The notes beneath the pieces are model-generated. The model was not told the DNA's origin and did not search any database. It was given only the letters and a program-made list of their open reading frames with translations. DNA of 64,000 nt, from the NCBI GenBank assembly GCA_045132235.1, contig JBGURX010000020.1:20397-84396 (forward strand), given 5' to 3'. Origin of the DNA: UBA1756 sp045132235 (GTDB lineage Bacteria > Bacteroidota > Bacteroidia > Bacteroidales > WCHB1-69). Positions within the stretch are counted from its first letter, which is position 1. Each line of letters opens with the position of its first letter. Position numbers and translations under genes: made by a program. Of the stretch, positions 36,212-43,302 are shown one piece after another.

Positions 36212-37582
36212 TTACTTTTCAGTTTTCAGTTCCTTTGTGCATTTGATGCCGAAGAAGACCAAGTAGGCGTATGCGAGTATCGGCACGAGGTAGGTATAGT
36301 GGTAGCCGTGCATCGCATCGGCGAGGAAGCCTTGCAGCAGCGGGAGCAGCGCGCCGCCCACGATGGCCATGACCAGCAGCGAGGAGCCCTGCGCCTTGTA
36401 CTGGCCCAGCCGTGCGATGGCGCTGGAGAAGATGTTGCCCCACATCACCGAGTTGAACAGTCCCGTGCCCACCAGCAGCCAGATGGCGGGATAGCCCGTC
36501 ACCACCATGGCGCAGATGAGGAAGATGATGTTGACCCCCGAGAAGACGGCGATGAGCTTGGTGGAATGCGACTGTCCAGCCATGAAGGCGAAGATGTTGA
36601 TGACGATGAACGCCAAGTAGGGCAGCATGTCTTTGGGAGAGAAGGTGTGGGGATGGAGGAAGTAGGTGATGCCCAGCAAAGCGGCGAAGGTGGCCAGCGA
36701 CACCACGGTCATCAGTCCGTACTTGGCGAATTTGTTGCGGAAATTGACGAGCGACAGCGAGCCGAGGAAACGGCCGATCATGAGTCCGCCCCAGTAGAAG
36801 GCGAGCAGGATGTTGGATTTTTCTTCGGGGATGTCGGGGATGAGCTGTTTGGCGCAGTTCTTGAAGCTGCTGCCGATGCACACCTCGGCGCCGACATAGC
36901 AGAAGATGGCGAGGATGCCGAACAGCAGCAGCGGGTCTTTGAGAGCCTGGGCGCCCATCTTGACCTTCTCTTCGTTCTTGAAGGAGGGCAGCGGCACCAC
37001 GGCAATCATTACGGCCAACAGCAGGAACATGCCGCAGAGAATCAGGTAGGGAATGTGGATGTGGGCGGCGTCGCTGAGACGGGCGAGCATGATGCCGCCG
37101 ACCATCGGGGCGAGGGTGGTGCCTAAAGAGTTGAATGCCTGCGACAGGTTGAGCCGCCCGGAGGCCCCGTCCGGCTCACCGAGGATGGTGACATACGGGT
37201 TGGCCGCTATCTGCAAGAGGGTGACACCCAGACCGATAACGAACAGTCCGACCAGAAACAGCACATACGAGTGGCTGACCGACGCGGGATAGAACAGCGC
37301 GCAGCCGCCCGCCGCCACAACCAGTCCGGCGAGGATGCCGTACTTGTAGCCCAACTTGCTGATGGGGTCGCCGGCCACCACCGAGATGATGAAATAGACC
37401 AACGAGCCGATGAAGTAGGCACCGAAGAAAGAGAACTGCACGAACATCGACGCGCCATAGCTGAGCTCGAACATATCCTTGAACTTCGGTATCAGAAGGT
37501 CGTTCATGCAGGTGATGAAGCCCCACATGAAGAAGAGCAGCACGATAACTGCGAATGAGATGAGTTGGGTGCCTTTTTTCAT
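36212..37582 (-). CDS. FucP-type sugar:H+ symporter (MFS)
   Basis: A 456-residue inner-membrane transporter of the major facilitator superfamily with about 12 hydrophobic segments. Typical FucP/GluP features are the first helix ending FFMWGFITCMNDLLIPKF and the QIAANPYVTILG segment, followed by RLNLSQAFNSLGTTLAPMVG. It probably imports fucose, glucose or galactose with protons. The start at 37582 is the first Met that places the first membrane helix at the N-terminus, and a -7 box (TAATTTTG) lies at 37601-37608. Substrate cannot be fixed from sequence and no sugar-catabolic genes are adjacent. Confidence 0.88.
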   Translation of the reverse strand: MKKGTQLISFAVIVLLFFMWGFITCMNDLLIPKFKDMFELSYGASMFVQFSFFGAYFIGSLVYFIISVVAGDPISKLGYKYGILAGLVVAAGGCALFYPASVSHSYVLFLVGLFVIGLGVTLLQIAANPYVTILGEPDGASGRLNLSQAFNSLGTTLAPMVGGIMLARLSDAAHIHIPYLILCGMFLLLAVMIAVVPLPSFKNEEKVKMGAQALKDPLLLFGILAIFCYVGAEVCIGSSFKNCAKQLIPDIPEEKSNILLAFYWGGLMIGRFLGSLSLVNFRNKFAKYGLMTVVSLATFAALLGITYFLHPHTFSPKDMLPYLAFIVINIFAFMAGQSHSTKLIAVFSGVNIIFLICAMVVTGYPAIWLLVGTGLFNSVMWGNIFSSAIARLGQYKAQGSSLLVMAIVGGALLPLLQGFLADAMHGYHYTYLVPILAYAYLVFFGIKCTKELKTEK

Positions 37583-37600
37583 ATCATTTAAAATGGGCTG

Positions 37601-37608
37601 CAAAATTA
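37601..37608 (-). promoter_or_regulatory. -7 box for the sugar transporter
   Basis: TAATTTTG on the minus strand, 18 bases before the chosen ATG. It argues against the longer reading frame that begins at 37681. Confidence 0.5.
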
Positions 37609-37699
37609 CTATTTTAAATTGAAAATTGAGAATTGAAAGGTGAAAAATCTGAAGAACGTCACCGCACACCTGTATCATCACACACTCACAATAAAATTG

Positions 37700-37707
37700 T
37701 ATCTTTG
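37700..37707 (+). promoter_or_regulatory. -7 box for mfd
   Basis: TATCTTTG, 20 bases before the mfd ATG. Confidence 0.5.
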
Positions 37708-37727
37708 CACCCCAAATTTCAGAGACG

Positions 37728-40700
37728 ATGACCGAAGATGAAATGATGCATTTGCTGCACTCCCCACATCAGGGAAATCTGAATGATTTTTTTGTAAATC
37801 AAGAACATAGACTGCACCTCTCGGGGCTGTCCGGCTCGTCGCTGGCCTTGGCGGTGGTCCCGCTGCTGGAGCCGCTCACCCGCAACCATCTCTTCATCTT
37901 CCCCGACCGCGAAAGCTCCGCCTTCTTCTACCACGACCTCGAAAAACTCCTTTCAGATGTCAACCGACCGCTGGAGCAGAAACAGGTACACTACTTCCCC
38001 GCCTCCTACCGCCGTCCCTACGACTTGGAGGAGGTGGACAACGCCAACATCAAACTTCGCTCCGAAATCATCAACAAGCTTTTATATGAAGAGAGCCGGA
38101 GCGTCATCGTCACCTACCCCGAGGCCATCGCCGAAAAGCTCACCTCCACCCGCTTCCTCAAAGCCAACTCCTACACGGTGAAAAAGGGCGAAATGCTTCC
38201 CCTCGACATCTTCATCAACTTCCTTTACGAATACCAATACCAGCAGGAAGATTTCGTGTTCGAGCCCGGCCAGTTTGCCTGGCGCGGTGCCATCTTCGAC
38301 ATCTTCTCCTACTCAGAAGAATATCCCTATCGCATTGAGCTGTCGGGCGATACGGTGGAATCCATCCGTCTGTTCGACACCAACACGCAGCTCTCCATCC
38401 GCGAGGTGGACCAGCTGCACATCATGCCGCTGGCCTCGTCGCTCGAAACGGAAGAGCAACGGGTGAGTTTCTTCGAGTTCCTGCAGCCCAACGACCTTTT
38501 CTGGGTGAAAAAGTGCGGCGACGTGAAGACCACCATCCAGCGCAACTACAAAAAGGTAGTGGAGGAATTTGAGAAGAACGACTCCCCTATCGGCCACGTG
38601 CTGCCCGAAGAGCTGTACATCGACGGCAACGCCTTCATCGACCGCTTCCAAGAGCACGACTTCGTGGAAATCGACTCCACCTTCTTCCACGAATACGACC
38701 GCAATGTGGATTTCTACATCCAGCCGCAGAACGCCTTCAGCAAGAATTTCGACCTGCTGCTGAACGAGTGGATCGACAACCTCGAGCACGGCTACGAAAC
38801 CGTGTTCCTGACCGAGAACGAGCAACAGCGGGCGCGCATGTCGCACATTATGAACGACATGCTGACGGCCTACAACCTCCAGAACAAGACCGAATACACC
38901 GTGGAGCAGCTTTTCCACTCATACCCTTTCATTCTGCACGAAGGCTTCCGCGACGAGGAGGGCAAGCTGTGTGTTTACACCGACCATCAGATTTTCGAGA
39001 AATACCACCGCTTCGTCATCCGCGACCGCTACAAACGCAGCGAGGCCTTCACCCTGAAGGAGATTTACGACCTGCAGCCCGGCGACTACGTGGTGCACAT
39101 CGACCACGGTATCGGCGTGTACGAGGGTCTGGCCAAGATGGAGGTGAACGGTGTGGAGCAGGAGGCCATCCAGCTGCGCTATAAGGATGGCGACCAGCTG
39201 TTTATCAGCATCCACTCTTTACATAAGATTACCAAATACGTCGGTAAGGACGGCACGCCGCCCACCCTGCACCGCCTTGGCTCGGGCACGTGGGAGAAGA
39301 TGAAAGAGCGCACCAAACGGCGCGTGAAGGAGCTGGCGGTGGATCTTATCAAGCTGTATGCCAAGCGGAAAGCGCAGAAAGGTTTCGCCTTCTCGGCCGA
39401 CAACTACCTGCAGACCGAGCTGGAGGCCTCCTTCATCTACGAGGACACGCCGGACCAGGTGAAGGCCATGCACGATATCAAAAACGATATGGAGGCCGAC
39501 TGTCCCATGGACCGCCTGCTGTGCGGCGATGTGGGGTTCGGCAAGACCGAGCTGGCCATCCGTGCCGCCTTCAAGGCTGTGTGCGACAGCAAGCAGGTGG
39601 CCGTGCTGGTGCCCACCACCGTGCTGGCGCTGCAGCACTTCACCACCTTTTCCGAACGACTCCACAACATGCCCTGCCGCGTGGGCTACATCAACCGGTT
39701 CCGTACCGCCAAACAGATCCGTGAGACGCTGAAAGATCTGAAAGAAGGGAAATTGGATATTCTGATCGGCACGCACCGCATTTTGGGTAAAGATGTGGTT
39801 TTTAAGGATTTGGGATTGTTGATTATTGATGAAGAGCAAAAGTTCGGTGTGGGGGCGAAAGAGAAACTGCGCGAGCTGAAGGTGACGGTGGACACGCTCA
39901 CCATGTCGGCGACGCCGATACCGCGCACGCTGCAGTTCTCGATGATGGGTGCCCGCGACATCTCGGTCATCATGACGCCGCCGGCCAACCGCTACCCGAT
40001 ACAGACCGAGGTGCACACCTTCGACGAGGAGATCATCCGCGACGCCATCCGCTACGAGATGCAGCGCGGCGGGCAGGTGTTTGTGGTACACAACAAGGTG
40101 CAGAACATCATGGAGGTGGCGGGACTGGTGAAGCGGCTTGTGCCCGACGCGCGGGTGGCAGTCGGTCACGGCCAGATGGAGGGCAAGGAGCTGGAGCAGG
40201 TGATGATGGACTTCATCGACGGACGCTACGACGTGCTGGTGGCGACCACCATTGTGGAGTCGGGGCTCGACATCACCAACGCCAACACCATGATTATCAA
40301 CGATGCACAGAATTTCGCGCTCAACGTGCTGCACCAGTTGCGCGGCCGTGTGGGACGAAACAACAAGAAGGCCTTCTGCTATATGCTCACGAAGCCGATG
40401 GATACCCTCAACGACCAGGCCCGGAAGCGCCTGAAGGCCATCGAGGACTTCTCCGAAATCGGCAGCGGCTTCCAAATCGCCATGCGCGACATGGACATCC
40501 GCGGGGCGGGCGACGTGCTGGGCGCCGACCAGAGCGGATTCATCTCCGACATCGGATTCGAGACCTACCAGAAGATCCTCAACGAGGCCATCCTCGAGCT
40601 GCAGGACCAGAACTCGCTGGACGATGCGCCAGACCAGCCGTTGGTGCAGCGCGAGTGCATGCTCGAAACCGACCTCGGCCTCCTCTTCCCCAGCGACTAC

Positions 40701-41117
40701 ATCGCCAGTCTGAGCGAAAGGATGAGCCTTTACAAAGAGCTCGACCACATCCGCACCGACGAGGAGTTAGAGAAATTCCGCAGCAAGCTGTTGGACATGT
40801 TCGGTGCGCTGCCGAAAGCTACGCAGGAGTTGCTGAAAACCATCCCGTTGCGCCGCATCGCCGCCGGCCTTTTCTTCGACAAAATCGTGCTGAAGCAGAA
40901 AATGATGGTGTGCCATTTCATCGACAACAGCGAGTCGCCCTTCTACCAGTCGGCGCTTTTCGGCAACATTCTTTCCTTCATGCAGCGCAATTTCCCGAAG
41001 ACACAAATCAAGGAAACGAACAAAAAACTGACGCTTGTCATCCAAAATGTGCCCACCATCGAGCAGGCATTGATATGGATAGAGCGTATCGACCGCGAAT
41101 GCAACACAGCGCAATAA
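37728..41117 (+). CDS. mfd: Transcription-repair coupling factor
   Basis: A 1129-residue DNA translocase that removes stalled RNA polymerase at lesions and recruits UvrA. The N-terminal third is UvrB-like. The RNA-polymerase-interacting region follows (GDYVVHIDHGIGVYEGL). Helicase motifs include Walker A GDVGFGKTELAIRAAF, IIDEEQKFGV (DEEQ box), SATPIPRTLQ and QLRGRVGR. The C-terminal TRCF domain ends the protein. Length and order are normal for Mfd. Confidence 0.97.
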   Translation: MTEDEMMHLLHSPHQGNLNDFFVNQEHRLHLSGLSGSSLALAVVPLLEPLTRNHLFIFPDRESSAFFYHDLEKLLSDVNRPLEQKQVHYFPASYRRPYDLEEVDNANIKLRSEIINKLLYEESRSVIVTYPEAIAEKLTSTRFLKANSYTVKKGEMLPLDIFINFLYEYQYQQEDFVFEPGQFAWRGAIFDIFSYSEEYPYRIELSGDTVESIRLFDTNTQLSIREVDQLHIMPLASSLETEEQRVSFFEFLQPNDLFWVKKCGDVKTTIQRNYKKVVEEFEKNDSPIGHVLPEELYIDGNAFIDRFQEHDFVEIDSTFFHEYDRNVDFYIQPQNAFSKNFDLLLNEWIDNLEHGYETVFLTENEQQRARMSHIMNDMLTAYNLQNKTEYTVEQLFHSYPFILHEGFRDEEGKLCVYTDHQIFEKYHRFVIRDRYKRSEAFTLKEIYDLQPGDYVVHIDHGIGVYEGLAKMEVNGVEQEAIQLRYKDGDQLFISIHSLHKITKYVGKDGTPPTLHRLGSGTWEKMKERTKRRVKELAVDLIKLYAKRKAQKGFAFSADNYLQTELEASFIYEDTPDQVKAMHDIKNDMEADCPMDRLLCGDVGFGKTELAIRAAFKAVCDSKQVAVLVPTTVLALQHFTTFSERLHNMPCRVGYINRFRTAKQIRETLKDLKEGKLDILIGTHRILGKDVVFKDLGLLIIDEEQKFGVGAKEKLRELKVTVDTLTMSATPIPRTLQFSMMGARDISVIMTPPANRYPIQTEVHTFDEEIIRDAIRYEMQRGGQVFVVHNKVQNIMEVAGLVKRLVPDARVAVGHGQMEGKELEQVMMDFIDGRYDVLVATTIVESGLDITNANTMIINDAQNFALNVLHQLRGRVGRNNKKAFCYMLTKPMDTLNDQARKRLKAIEDFSEIGSGFQIAMRDMDIRGAGDVLGADQSGFISDIGFETYQKILNEAILELQDQNSLDDAPDQPLVQRECMLETDLGLLFPSDYIASLSERMSLYKELDHIRTDEELEKFRSKLLDMFGALPKATQELLKTIPLRRIAAGLFFDKIVLKQKMMVCHFIDNSESPFYQSALFGNILSFMQRNFPKTQIKETNKKLTLVIQNVPTIEQALIWIERIDRECNTAQ

Positions 41118-41198
41118 ATTATCCATCAATATTTTATAAAAAATTTTAGATAAAAATAAAAATTTGAGAAAGAATGCTGTGCGAAACGAAAAAAGTTG

Positions 41199-41206
41199 TA
41201 ATTTTG
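41199..41206 (+). promoter_or_regulatory. -7 box for tRNA-Lys
   Basis: TAATTTTG, 22 bases before the mature tRNA start. Confidence 0.5.
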
Positions 41207-41228
41207 CACCCTCTTTCAGCGAGAGAAT

Positions 41229-41304
41229 GTCTCCTTAGCTCAGCTGGTAGAGCAATTGACTCTTAATCAATGGGCCCAGGGTTCGAGTCCCTGAGGGGAC
41301 ACCA
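41229..41304 (+). tRNA. tRNA-Lys (anticodon CTT), CCA encoded
   Basis: A 76-base cloverleaf. The acceptor stem GTCTCCT pairs with AGGGGAC (one G-T pair). D arm GCTC...GAGC, anticodon stem ATTGA/TCAAT with loop CTCTTAA, giving anticodon CTT (reads AAG), and a T arm with GGTTCGAGTCC. Discriminator A is followed by an encoded CCA. Confidence 0.97.
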
Positions 41305-41330
41305 GAAGCCGCCAAATGGCGGCTTCTTTA
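41305..41330 (+). terminator. Terminator after tRNA-Lys
   Basis: A 10-bp stem GAAGCCGCCA (41305-41314) pairs with 41317-41326 and is followed by a T-rich tail. It starts immediately after the CCA end. Confidence 0.85.
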
Positions 41331-41416
41331 TTTATTGGTTTTCAAATACTTACAAATATCTCTTCCTGAGTTTATGTACCAATCACCCTATCGTTGGACA
41401 TACTTTTTATTTTCCA

Positions 41417-41701
41417 TCAACAGACTTTCCAAAACCACACCAGCAGGGCAATCTGTATCAACAACATAACCGGCACACCATAGCGAAATTTCTTGTGCTG
41501 GGTTTTATGGTGCCAAATCCCCATCCCCAGCCACGCGCCGACGCTGCCGCCAATGGCCGCCAGTCCCAACAGCACACTCTCGGGAATCCGCCACCGCGCC
41601 CGCTTTGCCCTCCACTTGTCGATGCCGTAAAGGAGGAAGGTGACCACGTTGATGGCGAGGAGGTAGAGAGTGAGGAGAGCGGTAAGGGAAATATTCTGCA
41701 T
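41417..41701 (-). CDS. DUF1294 small membrane protein
   Basis: A 94-residue inner-membrane protein with about three hydrophobic segments (LLTLYLLAINVVTFLLYG, ESVLLGLAAIGGSVGAWLGM, VMLLIQIALLVWFW). The hallmark of DUF1294 is the GIDKWRAKRARWRIPE segment between the first two helices. The function of the family is unknown. It sits in a small patch between tRNA-Lys and leuS, on the opposite strand from the tRNA. Confidence 0.85.
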   Translation of the reverse strand: MQNISLTALLTLYLLAINVVTFLLYGIDKWRAKRARWRIPESVLLGLAAIGGSVGAWLGMGIWHHKTQHKKFRYGVPVMLLIQIALLVWFWKVC

Positions 41702-41771
41702 GGCTTAAATAACTTACTTTATTATTAATCAGGTTGTTATATGGTTTTCTATCACATTCTCGGAAAAAAAA

Positions 41772-42422
41772 TCATCCCTCGCAAAGCGCTTCGGGTGTGC
41801 AACCGAGAACACGTGACAATGCTAATACGCTCTGCGCCTCTGCCTTACGGATGTCCTGATCTCTTTGTTCGTAGGCCTGGATCATTCTGAGTGTCACCCC
41901 CGACAGCACAGAGAGCTCTCGTTGCGTGATATGCTGCCGTTTGCGTATCGCCTTCAACCTGTTTTGACGAGTGTCTAACTGTCGTTGGAGGATACTGTCC
42001 GCAGTCTGAACGAACTTCGAGAGGTCTGCTTCGTGCAATGTAGGGTAAAGTGATAGTATCGTGTTGATATCCAATCCATTTCTTTGGATAAAGGAGAACG
42101 AATAGGCGGTGTGCCACTGGTAGTATGCCAGCGCCCAGCCCGTCCAATATTCGGGGGTGCGGTCTAACGGAATGTAGGTCGTGTCAGATATGGACCTGTC
42201 GGAGGATCTATCCATGACAATCTGCACCAGCTCCATTCCAGACAACCCCGAAATGTAACGGGGATTCCCCGACTCTATCTGCATGGCAACCCCGCTGGCC
42301 AAGAACAACTCATAGAAAACCGATAGGTCGAGATGCAGGGCGTTGACGGCACAGTCAAGCATAGTGCCCATATTGTGCATGGCATCCTCAAGGTACAACT
42401 GATTATATGCGTGGGTCATCAT
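41772..42422 (-). CDS. Helix-turn-helix protein paired with DUF3990 protein
   Basis: A 216-residue protein from the ATG at 42422 (a second ATG follows immediately; the TTG at 42449 is unlikely). The N-terminal part (YLEDAMHNMGTMLDCAVN, SGNPRYISGLSGMELVQIV) matches the family regularly encoded next to DUF3990 genes. The C-terminus has an XRE-type helix-turn-helix: RKRQHITQRELSVLSGVTLR then MIQAYEQRDQDIRKAEAQ. It overlaps the DUF3990 stop by 20 bases, so the two are co-translated. Likely role: antitoxin and repressor of the pair, by inference from arrangement. Confidence 0.75.
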   Translation of the reverse strand: MMTHAYNQLYLEDAMHNMGTMLDCAVNALHLDLSVFYELFLASGVAMQIESGNPRYISGLSGMELVQIVMDRSSDRSISDTTYIPLDRTPEYWTGWALAYYQWHTAYSFSFIQRNGLDINTILSLYPTLHEADLSKFVQTADSILQRQLDTRQNRLKAIRKRQHITQRELSVLSGVTLRMIQAYEQRDQDIRKAEAQSVLALSRVLGCTPEALCEG

Positions 42423-43080
42423 TAGTCCATTTTTGTCTAAGAATATCAATCATATAGAAGGCATCCATGGCAGTCGGTGTGGATTTCTCGTTCTGAAATT
42501 CATCCCGCGCTTGGCGGTCACGGGACTGCCTTTTCGGAAAATAGAGACTGCTGTCAACCGAAATGCTCTCCTTGAAAGTCAGGTGCGTGAAAGCCTTCTC
42601 GCTTTTAACCACCACCTGTTCCCCTAACTTCCCCAAAAACATCGCCTTACGAAGTTGTTCCAACGAAATGGTGTTGTTAAGGAAAGCATTGGCAAAAGCA
42701 AAATAGGAATCATCCGCACGATAACCGACAATGAGGTCGTATTGCTCGTATTCGGGTAGAAAATGTTCCAAAAGATACGTTCTTGCCTCGACGGGCAAAC
42801 CTTGCGAAAGTACGAAAGTTCTGTTTTTTAGCAAAATTGAGAGCCAATTCAGTATATGATACGGTTTGTCGTTCAAGTGCAGGATGCTTAATCCATCCAA
42901 ATCCAATTCATAACAATTGGCAAAACCGTCGTTTTTTTCTGTACTGGCCCACTCTTTTGCAAGTTCCAGATTTTCAGTGCAGTAAAAACCAAGGCCATAG
43001 TCGTTTTTCAGGTTCCCGATACCGAAAACAGGCTTTTCAATGACCTTCGTCGAACCGTGATACAAGATGATGTTTTTCAT
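42403..43080 (-). CDS. DUF3990 protein, putative ADP-ribosyltransferase-like toxin
   Basis: A 225-residue cytoplasmic protein. The N-terminus ILYHGSTKVIEKPVFGIG followed by DYGLGFYCTENLELAKEWAS is characteristic of DUF3990. The HGS and GFY segments resemble the first two motifs of ADP-ribosyltransferase folds, as I recall from analyses of polymorphic toxins; the third motif cannot be assigned. It is the first gene of a two-gene operon with the helix-turn-helix protein. A -7 box lies at 43107-43114. A toxin role is inferred, not shown. Confidence 0.72.
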   Translation of the reverse strand: MKNIILYHGSTKVIEKPVFGIGNLKNDYGLGFYCTENLELAKEWASTEKNDGFANCYELDLDGLSILHLNDKPYHILNWLSILLKNRTFVLSQGLPVEARTYLLEHFLPEYEQYDLIVGYRADDSYFAFANAFLNNTISLEQLRKAMFLGKLGEQVVVKSEKAFTHLTFKESISVDSSLYFPKRQSRDRQARDEFQNEKSTPTAMDAFYMIDILRQKWTNDDPRI

Positions 43081-43106
43081 AAAACTATCGTTATAACGAG
43101 AGTTTG

Positions 43107-43114
43107 CAAAAATA
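43107..43114 (-). promoter_or_regulatory. -7 box for the DUF3990/HTH pair
   Basis: TATTTTTG on the minus strand, 27 bases before the ATG; a second copy of the same octamer lies at 43115-43122. Confidence 0.5.
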
Positions 43115-43177
43115 CAAAAATATTTGATTGAGGATAATGATGAAAAAAAAATTCCTGAAAGCTAATATTTAAAACCG

Positions 43178-43205
43178 TAGGGCTGCCATATTATGACAGC
43201 CCTAC
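43178..43205 (-). terminator. Possible terminator downstream of leuS
   Basis: A 9-bp stem GTAGGGCTG (43178-43186) pairs with 43197-43205 across an 10-base loop, with a short T-rich stretch after it on the minus strand. Weak because the T run is interrupted. Confidence 0.4.
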
Positions 43206-43227
43206 ATGGTTCCTAACGTTCTTTTGC

Positions 43228-43251
43228 AGAGACGTTTCATGAAACGTCTCT
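43228..43251. repeat. 24-bp perfect palindrome
   Basis: AGAGACGTTTCA followed directly by its reverse complement. It lies in the leuS-DUF3990 intergenic region and is related to the GACG-type palindrome at 22106-22133. Confidence 0.85.
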
Positions 43252-43302
43252 ACGGATGACGACATAGATATTACCGTGTGAAATACAGTGACACCTTCCC
43301 TC

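Noticed and set aside
41229..43080. Integrated element at tRNA-Lys
   Set aside because: No integrase and no duplicated tRNA 3' end was found near the accessory patch, so insertion at the tRNA cannot be supported.
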